Assembly: GCF_013389365.1 (NCBI RefSeq)
Contig: NZ_JACADJ010000033.1
Location: 6,866-40,530, forward strand
DNA: 33,665 bases
DNA from: Desulfobacter latus
Lineage (GTDB): Bacteria; Desulfobacterota; Desulfobacteria; Desulfobacterales; Desulfobacteraceae
Direction: 5' to 3'
The notes beneath the pieces are model-generated. The model saw nothing but the letters and a program-made list of their open reading frames with translations, had not been told where the DNA came from and ran no database searches. Both the position numbers and the translations under genes were made by a program. This document shows, piece by piece, positions 8,101 through 19,100 of this stretch; within the stretch, counting starts at the first letter, position 1, and each line of letters opens with the position of its first letter.

Positions 8101-10147
8101 ATGCCCAGGTATTGCCTCCGGCATCGGTTTTGGTCAGTCGGTTGCCTGATTTGTCATAGGTAAAGGTGGTTGTATTACCTGCCGCATCGGTTGAAGAGGT
8201 GATCAGGTAGCGGCTGTCGTAGACTTTTGACGTTGTATTGCCCCGGGGATCGGTTGTTGACAGCAGATGGCCGGCAGCATCATAAGTATACCGCGTTGTG
8301 TTTCCCAGCGAATCCGTTTTTGAGATCTTTTGGTTGGTGCTGTCATAGGCAAATGTCGTTGTAATGCCGTTTTCATTGGTTTCGCTGATTTTATTTCCGT
8401 TGCCGTCATAAACAAGCGTTCGGTGATTTCCTAACGGATCCGTTATTTTGATTAGCCGGTTTAATAAATCATAACTATAGGTCCAGGTATTACCCCGGGC
8501 ATCGGTTTTGGTCAGCAGGTTCCCCAGGGTATCATAGGTATATGTCTCCGTACTCTCGTCGGGTCTGGTGATTTTGATCTGATTTCCGGCTGCGTCATAG
8601 GTATAGGTAAAGGTCTGGTTCAACGCATCGGTCTTTGATTCCAGCCGACCCTGTTCGTCATAGGCCAGGGTCGTTTCACAACCGAGGGGGTCCGTGACGT
8701 TGATGAGGTTGCCTTTGGTGTCGTAAGTGTAACGCCATTGAGCGCCCAGGGCATCGGTCTTTGTTTTGATTTTATTGAATTCAGGATCATAGGTATAGGT
8801 GGTGGTGTTGCCCAGGGGGTCTGTCTCTGTAAGAATTTGACCGTTATCGTTGTAAGTATATCGCCATTCGTTACCGTTTGCATCGATCCGTTTGACGGGT
8901 CTTACATCCTGATTGATCTGTGTGATGACCTCCGATCCATCGGGCAGAATGGTTTTGACGACATTGCCGTTTTGGTCGTAGTAAAATTTAAAAATATTGC
9001 CCAGGGGGTCAGTTTTCTGTGTATACCCCTCATTGGGAAAATAGGCGTAGGTATATATTTCGCTTCCCCGCCCAAAGGTCTTGACCCTGAGTTTTTCATC
9101 ATAGGTAATAACCGGATTCTGGTGTCCGTTTTTATCGGTTACCGATAGTAATTTATTCTTGGCATCATATTCATAGATCAGGGAATACCCTAGCGGATCG
9201 GTGACTTTCGTTAGGTTTTCCCTTTTATCATATTCATATTGCCATATCTGTTCTCTGTTAATTTTAATTTTTGATATTTTTTTATTCTCACCATAGGAAA
9301 GGGATATGCTTCTTCCCGTAGCGGAACTGCTTACATAAAAAAGGCGGCCTTCAGGGTCATAAGCAAAATATAATCGGTTGTCATTATTGTCGGAGATTGA
9401 GGATAGATTACCCTCAGGGCTGAAATAGTATGTGGGTTTTAAAAAATTTCTGGAGCAGGTTTTACAATTCAGGATAAAGGAGCCGTCAGGCCCTGTTGTC
9501 AACTGATCGGTTACACTGGCGGCAACAGGCTCGAATGCGCCTGTTGCGGTTTTAATAAATTTTAAGCGCGTTCCCGAGGGCTTTCGAATGATGATATAAT
9601 CACCCGAATTGTCTGAGACCTGAATGAGTTTGGCAGCCAGGTTAAAGGTCCATCCGTTTCCAAAGGGTCCGTTGTACCGGTCATGGCTGTTGTAGTTTCT
9701 TATAACATTTAAGGTTGGTCCAATGCCCGCAATTTCAAGATCAATATACTTAAGTTCCAGGTTGCCGGATTTTACATAAACCGGTGATTTTTTTGCATCG
9801 GGCTTGCATTCGTTGTTGCAATCTTCTTTACAATCATCGTCGTCATCTTCTTCATCCTCATCCTCATCCTCATCCTCATCTTCATCTTCATCCTCATCGC
9901 CGTCGTCATCCCCATCATCCTCGTCATCCCCATCATCTTCGTCATCGTCATCATCCCCCCCGGTATCAGGGCCCGGCGGTTCATAGGGATCCGGATCTTC
10001 CATGTCCGTTGTAATATGCCCGCCATCCCATTTTTTGTCATATGCAAATCCGTGGCTGGGTTTAAAGCAATATATAAGTGCCAGCAAAAGTATGATAAAG
10101 GGAAGTACTGCCTTCAGCCTGGTATGGAAATTCCCGATCAGTTGCAT
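5195..10147 (-). CDS. Exported RHS/YD-repeat protein with acidic linker and unknown C-terminal tail
   Basis: The second ATG (10147) is preferred because AAGGAG is 7 nt away; for the upstream ATG at 10153 the spacing would be 1 nt. The length is 1650 aa. Order of parts: N-terminal signal or anchor (about residues 8-30); a 41-residue stretch made only of Asp, Glu and Gly (9833-9955); a Cys-rich hinge (DCKEDCNNECK); a DUF6531-like opening (SPVYVKSGNLELKYIDLEI, ending FGNGWTFN); then several tens of YD repeats of the form GNxxxxTYDAxGxLxxxTDP. The RHS core follows (YDAYGQVQVF, then YYYRARCYHPGLGRFLNPDP, then LYEYAMSNPLRYTDPRGT, about 5837-6110). The last ~213 residues (5198-5836) are a Gly/aromatic-rich tail with about eight Cys, including CRECC. 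RHS shells often encapsulate and release C-terminal effectors; this tail matches no effector fold I recognise. The gene lies 14-20 bp after the giant gene. Confidence 0.88.
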   Translation of the reverse strand: MQLIGNFHTRLKAVLPFIILLLALIYCFKPSHGFAYDKKWDGGHITTDMEDPDPYEPPGPDTGGDDDDDEDDGDDEDDGDDDGDEDEDEDEDEDEDEDEEDDDDDCKEDCNNECKPDAKKSPVYVKSGNLELKYIDLEIAGIGPTLNVIRNYNSHDRYNGPFGNGWTFNLAAKLIQVSDNSGDYIIIRKPSGTRLKFIKTATGAFEPVAASVTDQLTTGPDGSFILNCKTCSRNFLKPTYYFSPEGNLSSISDNNDNRLYFAYDPEGRLFYVSSSATGRSISLSYGENKKISKIKINREQIWQYEYDKRENLTKVTDPLGYSLIYEYDAKNKLLSVTDKNGHQNPVITYDEKLRVKTFGRGSEIYTYAYFPNEGYTQKTDPLGNIFKFYYDQNGNVVKTILPDGSEVITQINQDVRPVKRIDANGNEWRYTYNDNGQILTETDPLGNTTTYTYDPEFNKIKTKTDALGAQWRYTYDTKGNLINVTDPLGCETTLAYDEQGRLESKTDALNQTFTYTYDAAGNQIKITRPDESTETYTYDTLGNLLTKTDARGNTWTYSYDLLNRLIKITDPLGNHRTLVYDGNGNKISETNENGITTTFAYDSTNQKISKTDSLGNTTRYTYDAAGHLLSTTDPRGNTTSKVYDSRYLITSSTDAAGNTTTFTYDKSGNRLTKTDAGGNTWAFTYDAMDRLLTETNPLGNTISYAYDAVGNKIKVTDPVGNMTYFSYNPAGRLIRTLMKVGDTEPEPDEDDVLTILEYDCLGRRIAETDALGQKTTWTFNYTGKVLTQTNSLGEVKTYTYDANGNKLTYKTITGNVIQYAYDKLNRVISAGDTTGLFETYAYDGVGNKVKTTTVNGDITTVTYTGFNKPLKVTDPAGNTTTYAYDANYNLTKVVDRLGKTTLNGYDKLNRLQQVTDPLGNVSILNFDPVGNMVKMTDANSKQTLYTYDAANRLKAVTYADGTSKGVTYNAAGKIISKTDQNGTVINYERDDLHRIIKRQYPDTSSYTYSFDKLGRLKTAVNDYGTISFNYDAAGRITAIDQNGTQITYSHDVSKRTRTIVYPSGKQIKETYTLRDKIAKIEDSALTTPLVSYQYDSLSRPVTKTFGNGISTGYTYGKTSRITGISYKDAGNNEILGYQYAYDAAGNRLRTIDSVFSDTSQIYAYDDTSRLTLFKQGEINDSNLIPTPQFNAEYELDPVGNMLKVTIDGTEESRTVNEMNQYTAVGAISHVYDANGNLIDDGKQIYQYDYENQLIKITRKSDSSVIAAFTIDALNRRVKKQDGGVTTEYIYDDSRIIEERENATTAAAYVYGNRLDETILMVRGSSTAYYLTDVIGSVMALADAGGTLTERYQYDAYGQVQVFDASGGSISASAQKNPYRFTGRRYDETAGIYYYRARCYHPGLGRFLNPDPKGFIDGMNLYEYAMSNPLRYTDPRGTSVKTCDSHSITYDADRIKKLIPQFLSKYMDSGSIGITYQKCRECCGEKTKNAGKYVINKELSVTVGWSGDTGYINTPWGISWDIDVWLFQSKGFIGLVAKVSWGISGSLSGGFDNCEEQGFGKGCVTGALTMEALFGLAEEDKDSSLVKAYVSGGVTGAIQVCLKLQGGSLSLEAGAGISGTIKGTAGIWKFTYERTFYEVNGSVGPYVVFTI
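5198..5836 (-). other. RHS variable C-terminal tail (213 aa, unrecognised)
   Basis: This is the segment after the conserved DPRGT that ends the RHS core, the position where polymorphic RHS effectors normally sit. It contains CRECCGEKTK, two further Cys (NCEEQGFGKGC), and a run of alternating Gly/hydrophobic strands (SWGISGSLSGG, YVSGGVTGAIQVCLKL, LEAGAGISGTIKG). This looks beta-rich and possibly barrel-like. No nuclease, deaminase or ADP-ribosyltransferase motif is visible. Confidence 0.5.
9833..9955 (-). repeat. Hexamer-rich acidic low-complexity tract
   Basis: On the plus strand this reads as runs of cctcat, cttcat and cgtcat. On the coding strand it gives 41 consecutive Asp/Glu/Gly codons, with nine uninterrupted E-D pairs near the centre. 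Units are multiples of three, so copy-number change would alter length without breaking the frame. Confidence 0.9.
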
Positions 10148-10167
10148 TATCATGCTCCTTTTATAAT

Positions 10168-13100
10168 CTAATAAAAGATAATTAACAGTGCATTGGCATC
10201 AAGGGATTTGCTGCCGTTGGCATCTGTTGCAATCAGTTTTGTACGGTATACGCCGGGGGTTACATTTTTACCGCTGCTGTTTTTCCCGTCCCAGTAAATC
10301 TTGTTGCCGGGACCGGCCGGGACCTTTTCTAAGGTGACCGTGCGTATAATATAGTTTGAAGCGTCAAAGATAGACAAGATGACATCAGACTCTTTTGACA
10401 GGGTAAATGTTATCTCTGTCCTGTTTTCATCATCATAGGGGTGTGCGTCCGGATTCAGATAGACCGGGTTTATAGATGGATCGGAAATAACCGGACTGGT
10501 GTTGATGATGATTGCATTGTCCGGCAGGGGCCATTGAAAGACGGCTAAAACGTAACTCATGGCCTCTACCAGATCCCCCGAGTCATCCGTGCCGTCCCAT
10601 ACCAGTACATAACTGCCTGCTTTCTGGGGTTGTCTGAGTAGCAGTGTTTTGGCCCTGGTCTGGGCGCCGCCCACAAAGGGAGAGATGTATACCGTAATTT
10701 CAGATTTGGCATCAAGGGTATACCTGAAAAAGTTGGTCTCTGCATTAAATGGGTTAAAGGTCGACGGGTAGTCCGGCGTGATGATTTGGTTTGCCGGATC
10801 CACATCGTTGGTCAGGTCGTACACGTATGTTGTGCCGCCGGTTTCGTACTCAATCGTGTACAGGTAAACACCGGATTCCAGAATAGCGCCCTTATCGTCT
10901 TTCCCATCCCAGGTGTCCGTATAATATCCGGAACTTCTTGTTTCATCTGTTACAAGGGCTCTGAGCAATTTTCCGGTGCGGTCCGTGATTTTGATACTGA
11001 CCTTTGCCTGTGACGTCAGTACGGAGTTGATGTCAATGGTTTCTCCGGCAGTGGGATCAAAGCTGTCAAGACTCAAAGAGGCTGAAACACCTGCAGATAC
11101 ATTAATTGTTACCATTGCCGTGTCTGACAGGCCCTGGTCATTTGTAATCCGTAACAGTGCATTGTAAGCACCGGGGATGGTGTAAACATGATCGACCTGG
11201 GTTGCGGTGGCGGATGTAACATCATAGACTCCGTCGCCGTTGAAATCCCATTCATATGTCACAATATTTTCTTTTTCACCGCCGCTCCCGTTAAATTGAA
11301 CCTCAAGGGCGGCAGAACCACTGGTTACCGAGGCTTGGATTGTTGCCGTCGGCGCGCCTATGGGTTTGACATTCACACGAACCCTCTCCGTAGTGCTGTT
11401 GCCGGCCTGGTCTGTGGCGCGGAAAACGGCATTGTAAAGACCGGCGGCGGCATATGTGTGGCTTGTAATTCCGGAGGTATTGGAGCTGTAGTCGTAGCTG
11501 CCGTCACCGTTAAAATCCCATTCAAACAATTTGAGGGTTGTATTGGCACTTTTACCGAGCCCTGTGAATGTTACCTCAAGTGGGGGATAGCCGTTTTTCG
11601 GATCTGCGGATGCGAAAACTTCAGGTCCCTCATTGGGTTTCAGAACCGTAATGGTCACTGTTTTAACATCCTGAAGTCCCTGGTTATCCGTAACCGTTAA
11701 GGTTGCGGTGTAAACCCCGGGTTTGGTAAATGTATGCTCTTTATTTTCACTGATTACCGTGTACCAGTCCCGGGTGCCGTCACCGTCAAAATCCCATTCA
11801 AAGGTTTCAATGGTGCCGGCAGGACTCTTGGCATTGGCCGCAAATCTGACCGTCAGGGGAACCGTCCCTGTCGTGGGATAGGCAATGGCAAGCGCTTCCG
11901 GGTAGCTGCCGGCTTTGATAACGATCGTATCCGTATCTGTATTGCCTTGATCGTCCGTGACCCTCAGAGCCGCCGAATATTTGCCTGTGTTGGGATAGGT
12001 ATGTTCAACCGGCTGATCCGATGTCAGGGAGATGTGTTTGCCTGTATCCGGGGTGATCAAAAGTGACGTGGGACGGTTAAACCCGTCGATACGCTGCAGC
12101 AGCCGGCCACCCGCATCCAATACGGCAATCTGATGGTGATCGGTATCTGCAACCCATACGGATCCGTTGCGTGGATTGACGGCTGCCTCATGGGGGTGAT
12201 TGAAGCCGTCTATCCGTGCAAGCTCACGGGTACAATCCCTGGAAACTTTGACCATTTGGTTGTTGTTGTAATCGCAGACCCAGGCAATGCCGTTGGCGGG
12301 ATTTAATGCAATAAACTGCGGCTGGTTGAATCCACCGAGGGTCTGATGATACGGGGTCGGGTCAAGGGTGTTCAGCTTCCAGTAAGAGATGAGTCCGGAT
12401 TCGGAACCGTCCAGTTCAGCGTCTTTGGATGCGTCTAACTGGGTGGGTGTACGGGCCGTGTTCCAAAGCCTGACCTCGTCGATTGTTCCTTTGAAATAAT
12501 TGCCCAGAGAGGTGTTGAAACCATCATAATCCGCACCGATCAGCGCGTGGCTGCCCTGGAATTCCATGGCGGCGGAGAGTGTGACCGGTGTACCGTAGGC
12601 TTCGCCGTTCACAAAACAGCTCAGGGTTTGGGTGGTGGCGTCATAGGTGACTGCCACATGGTGCCAGGCATTGTCGATAAAATTGAGGTTGCCGCTGAAT
12701 CTCTGGGACGACCCGTTATCCAGGATGACCTCAATGGCTGAATTGCCGTAGAAACCGATGTAAATTTCATTTCCGCCGTCAGCGTTTCCTCTCATAAACA
12801 GGGCGCTGTTGTGGACATATTCCCCTTTAATCCATGCCTCCAGGGTGAAATCCGTCAGGTCCGGGAAGGTGCCGTCGGGAATCAGGAGATAGTCTCCACT
12901 TCCGTCAAGATAGAGGCCGTCTGACAAGTTGCCGCCCTGGCGGGTGGTTTGGCCGAATGCCATTGTGGGTATTTCTTCCGATATTTCTTCCGGTGTAACG
13001 GAGTGGACGTCGGTATGATACCCTTTCGGCGCGTCGGCGCTCAGTTTGACAATCCGGTTGTTGGATTTGTCGGCAATCCATACACTGCCGTCCGAATTAT

Positions 13101-16100
13101 CCACGGTCACCCAGGACGGATAGTAAAATCCGCTGAAACGTTGGCGTTCATTCCCATCGGCATCCAGCCGGACCACTTGATGGTGGTCTCTATCGGTGAC
13201 CCAGATCGTATCATCAACAGGACTGACGGCCACTGAGGTAGGATTGTCAAATCCATCCAGGCGAAGCTGCTCAGTTCCAGTGCCGTCCAGTTTGACTACC
13301 TGGTGATGGTTGTAGTCTGCAACCCATGCACCGTTGTCGGAAGGAGAGGCTGCAATGCCATAGGGGTAATAAAATCCATCGGCTCTTGCGATTTCCGTTT
13401 TGCCGTCAGCACTCAATCTTACGACCTGGTTGTTATTATATTCCGTAAGCCAAAGGGTCTTGTCCGGCAGCATGGAGAGCCGGTAGGGTCTTGACAGGTT
13501 GTCCACCTCTTTGACAACCTGATATCCATGTAATTGTTTCACTTTATTGTTGTAATGATCTGCCACCCAGACTTCCGGATCACTGTCAAAGAACCAGTCA
13601 TACTGAACAATACTGCCATCCGGGTCATTTGAGCCGGTGGCGGTGAACTCCACCGTTAAAGGCGTTGTTCCATTTTGAGGGGTTGCATTGGCAACCGCAT
13701 TGGGGGCGCCGGCAGACTGGACGGTGATCAGCTTTGTTTCCGTATCCGTCAGTCCGTCCGAATCGGTTACCCGGAAAATGGCGTTATATTGTCCCGGGGT
13801 TGTATATGTGTGGGAGATGTCACCTGTATCTGTCGCGGATGCGTCGTACACACCGTCTCCGTCAATATCCCATTCATACAGCTGGATCTGGCCGTCGTCA
13901 TCTGTACCGATGCCTGTAAAGTCAACGGCCAGGGGGGCAGGGCCTTTATCGGCAGAGGCTGATAAAGTGGCGCGGGGAGGAAGCTGGGCCTGTCCAACGG
14001 TGATTGTTTTCGTTGCCTGGGTTGTCAACCCGTCATTGTCTGTGGCCCTGAATACGGTGTCATAGGTGCCGGGTGTGCTGTAAGTGAATTCCGTGTCTGC
14101 GGTCGTGGTTGAGAACCAGTCATAGGCCCCGTCTCCGTTATAATCCCATTCGTAGAATACAATGGCGCCGTCCGGATCATTTGCATAGCCGTCTAAGACA
14201 ACGTTCAAGGGGGCGTTTCCCGTTGTGGGAGATGCGTAGTTGTTTACAGACGGTGGCTGCTTTACCGCAGTGATGGTAGATGCTGCAAAAAACTGGTTTC
14301 CCTGGGTGTCTGTTACCCTGAGAATGGCCGTATATGCACCGCCCGGTGAATAGGTATGAGTTGTTTTTGCGCTTTGTGTACTTATAAAATCATAAATGCC
14401 GTCCCCGTTGAAATCCCATTCCCAGGTTTCAACGTTTACCCCTTTGTCGAGTCCGGTCGCTTCAGCCTCCAAGGTTACATTCAGAGGCGAGTTGCCTGTT
14501 TTCGGGGACACAATAGGTGTAATCGTTACAGGTCCGACATGGATGGGGCCTGGAGAGGCATAGCCGGCAAGGTTATTATCATCCGTGACCCGGCACAGGG
14601 GCGCGTATGTACCCGGGGTGTCATAGGTATACTGGGTGGTTGCCGTGGTATTGGAGGACCAGTCAAACCGGCCGTCACCGTCAAAATCCCATGAGTACGC
14701 TATAATGGTTCCGTTATCCGTTGCATCGGCGTTAAAGGAAACAGTAAGCGGGGCATCCCCGGCTGCCGGCGCCGCCTCTGCTGTGACTGACGGCGGGTCG
14801 TTTTTCAGCCTTCCCGCAGGGTCGATGGATACGGACCATGGATCATTGAAACCGCTTAGCCGGAGAAGTTCAGTGCCGTCGGCAGAGAGTTTTACCACCT
14901 GGTCATTGTAACGGTCTGCCACCCAGGCTGTTGCGTCATCGGGATTGACCTTTATATCCGCAGGATTGTCAAACCCATATAACCAGTGGGTTTCCACACC
15001 ATCGGATCTGATTTTTATGATCCGGTCGTTATTGTAGTCTGAAATCCATGCGCCTTGGGTTGCAGGATCCGCATCGATCCAGTGGGGAGAGCTGTAGCCG
15101 CCTTTGGTGTACATTCGCGTGCCCTCCTGGGCCAGTTTTACCACCTGGTCATTGTTTCTGTCTGCCACCCAGATGCCGTGATCTGATGGATCCAGGGAGA
15201 GACCGTAAGGGGAACTGAATCCGGTAACCGTTAAGGCGGAACCGGGTGAGAGGCTGTTCAGTTTCCAGTATCCGACAAGACCGGATGTTCCTGAAGGGAT
15301 CTCTGCCGCCATGGCGTCATTTATTTCAGCCTTTGTCCTGGCACTATTGAAAATCCGAACTTCATCAATGTACCCCGGATAATAATTGCCTAAAGCGCTG
15401 TTAAACCGGTCAAAATCAGCCCCGATAAGGGCCTGGCTGTCACCAAAGTCAAGGGTGGCACTCAGGGCTGCGGGCGTGCCGTATTCCGTTCCGTCTACAT
15501 AGCAGATCAGCTGGGACCCGTCATAGGTCAAGGCAACGTGGTGCCACTCCCCATCCTGGAAATCTACAGGCGTGTCTGTATTGGTAAATTTATTTGCACT
15601 GCCGTTATCAAGTATGGCTTCCAAAGTGTTGGAAGTGTCAAATCCGAAGTAAAGTTCATTTCCCCCTTCATTGTTAGCTCGCATAAAAATGGTTCTGTTG
15701 TATACACTGCTGTCGTTTTTCACCCACGCTTCCACGGTAAAATTCTGGACATCCAGGGCAGGGTCGGGCGGAATGACGATATAATCGTTACTGCCGTCCA
15801 GCTTGAGGCATCCGGACAATTTACCGGTATCTGATCCAGGCCCGCCGGCAACCATTCCGGGTTTCTGGGCGTTGGTTTCATCCGGCGTGAGCTTATCTGC
15901 CCTAGCAAAATATCCGTCAATGGCCGTCTGGTTCAGTCTGGTCATTGCGGACGCGTCGGCAACCCAGACGTTTCCGTTGTCGGGGTCTGCAAGAACATTG
16001 AGCGGGGTATTGAAGCCGTATATCCGTTTGAGTATGGCGCCCTGGGGCGAAATTTGAATAATGCGGTTGTTTCGGGTATCTGCCACCCACGCATTGTGGG

Positions 16101-19100
16101 TGGATGAATTGACGGATATCCCTTCAGGATCGTCGAATCCGTCTATAATTTTATGGTAAGGAGGCGCATCGGAATTCAGTTGCCAGTATCCCGCAAGGCC
16201 GGCCTCATTGCCGGTCAATTCACTGGTGCGCCCGGATGACAGTTCTGCCTGGGATTTAACCGTGTGCCATACCCGGACATCATCAATCCATCCCTGGAAA
16301 TACTCACTGCAGCAATTGGACCGCCCGATCATCAGCGGGTCGGTATTGGTCATATCCAGGGTTGCTGTGGTTTCAATTGCCAGGGTGCCGTCCAAGTAGA
16401 GTTTTATGGCGCCTGTGGTGCCGTCATAGGTGACGGCGACGTGGTACCATTGGTCGGCGATCAGGGGTGTGGGGGCTTCGAGATATTTCCGGCCACTCTG
16501 ATAGTAAAGGAAACTTATCTTATCTGCGGTCATGATCAGGGCACGGTCTTTTGCCTGACTGACTTTGCCCAGTACAGTCCGGTTGCCGGTCAGAATTTCC
16601 GGGCGAATCCAGGCCTCCATTGTCCAGGCCGATGTATTGTACTCCTCAATATCAGGAATCTGGATATAATCCCCGCTGCCGTCAAAATACATGCTTTTGT
16701 TCAGTTGGCCCTGATCACTGAGAACGGTATTACCGTATAGAACGCCGTGGCTTTGCTGGGGTGATGCATCTGTGGCGTAGGCATAGCCGACATTATATCC
16801 GTCGGGGGTCTCCGGTGATAGCTTGACGATTCGGTCATTGTATTTGTCGGTTACCCATGCGTCACCGGTTACCGGGTCTGCAGCCACCATAAGGGGTCTG
16901 TTAAACCCATTGATCCGGGCAAGGGTATCACCCAGATCGGAAAGCCTGACCACCTGGTTGTTGTAATGATCCGTTACCCAGATTCGGGACATATTCTCAT
17001 TTGCAGCCACTGTAACCGTCCGGCTGCTGGTATGGGTGTTTCCTTCATTATCGGTTACTCTAAGTGTAACCGGGTATTCACCTGCCGCAGTAAATATATG
17101 AGAAACAGGTTCTCCCACCCATACATCGTCTATATACCATCCGTCAGCCGTATCGGCACTGTTGCTGGTCAGCCGGAACCTTAATTTTACTGTGGCGTTT
17201 CCTGCATAGCTTGATAAATCCAGTTCCACCCGTTGCCAGGTGTCAAGGGTGTTATTGGAGTAATATTTAACCTGACTCCAAGACGCGCCGTCATTTGATG
17301 AGATTTCCACCCGTCCGTAATCGCCGTATTGAAATTCATACTTATGCCAAAATACCAGTTTGGGAGTGGTCGCTGAAGACAGGTCAATGGTCTTAGATGT
17401 CAGTGAGGCGTCGGTGTCGTCGGCATAATCAGTCTCGGGACTGTCCGTCCAACTGTAAGCGGGGGAGTGGGCCGCACGGGTTGTACGTGCCCATGTCCCT
17501 TCGGCAGTCCAGTTCATGGTGCCGGCTTCTGCGTTGTCTCCAAAGGCCGTCGGCTGTATGGTTTCAAAGGTACCGTCGCCGTTAAAATCAATTTCATACT
17601 TGACGATACTTCCGTCCGGATCCAGGCCCTGAACATAAAAGTCACTCCGGTAGGGGGTATACCCTTTTAACCGGTCTGTATTTTCTATGAGCGCCAGGGG
17701 CTGGGAGGCAGGATAGGCTTGTATTTGAACGGTATCTGTCCCGGTCCGGCCGTCGTCATCCGTTACGCGGAGTACCGCCGTGTAGTCACCCTGTGCGGTA
17801 TAGGTGTGCGATGTCATGCCGGTGGCTGCCGAGGTAAAGTCGTAGGTGCCGTTATTCTCAAAATCCCACTCATACTTGACAATGCTTCCGTCGACGTCCG
17901 TGCCTGTTCCTGTAAAGTTGACGGTTAAGGGTGTGTTTCCCTGTGCCGGGGTTGCCTGGGCAAACGCTTCAGGGGAGGCGGATGAAACCGTAATCGTGAC
18001 GGTGTCTGTATCGCTTTGGCCCACATCATTGATTACGTTGACTTTTGCTTCGTAGGTGCCGGCTGCCGGATAAATATGCCTGATATTGGCCGTTGCGTCC
18101 GACTGGCTGTCATAGGTACCGTTGCCGTCAAAATCCCATTGATAGCTTGTTATGATTCCGGTTTTATCGGTGATATCGGCAGAAAAGTAGACTTCAACGG
18201 GGGCTGTACCCGTTGTTGTATTTGCTTTGGCCGTTACATGGGGGCCGCCCGCCACCGTAATATCCACGGATTGGCTGACGGTAAAACCATCGTTATCCTC
18301 TGCCGTGAATACGGCATGGTATATTCCGGGGCTGGTGTATGTGTGGCTTGTATTTCCGGTTGTCTCCGAGGTGAAAAAATTGCCGGATCCGCTGCTGACG
18401 ATGGTCACTCCTCCCGGGGAATTAAATCCGTCCATACGGCTTATTTCCCTGCCGGCAGCGGAGAGCAGTACCACCTGATGGTTGGATGTGTCCGCAACCC
18501 AGACATTACCGGTCGTCGAGTTGACGGCCACAGCAACAGGCCGGTAGAATCCGCCGGTTCTTAAAATCTCTGTACCGTCTGCAGCCAGATGCACCACTTC
18601 ATTGTGATACCGGTCTGCGACCCATACACTGTTGTCTGCGGAATTTACTGTGATTCCTGCGGGGAAATCAAAACCGTCAATGACCTGATGGCTTCCTGTG
18701 TCAGTGGTATAGTCGTACCCGTTGGCAATATCGGCAGATAGTTTTACTACGGTGTCATTGGATTCGTTGGATACCCACACGGTGCCGTCGGCGGGATTGA
18801 CGGCCAGGGTTCCAGGGGAAGAAAAACCGCTGATTCGGATCAGCTCTGTGCCGTTCCGGTCCAGTTTCACTACCTGATTATGGTTGTAATCCGCTACCCA
18901 TACGCTGCCGTCAGAAGGATTCAAGGATATGTGAGTGGGCCGGGAAAAACCGTTAACTCTGACTTGTTCCGTGCCGTCGGCATCCAGTTTAACTATCTGG
19001 TTATGACTATAATCGGCCACCCAGACGCTGCTGTCTGAAGGATCAATTGTCACACAATAGGGCGAATCAAAGCCAGAGACCCTGAGGAGCTCCATTCGAC

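Noticed and set aside
9784-10014. Plus-strand frames rich in His-Pro or poly-Ser opposite the acidic tract
   Set aside because: They are the antisense reading of the hexamer repeats encoding Asp/Glu; no start signal or homologous domain supports them.
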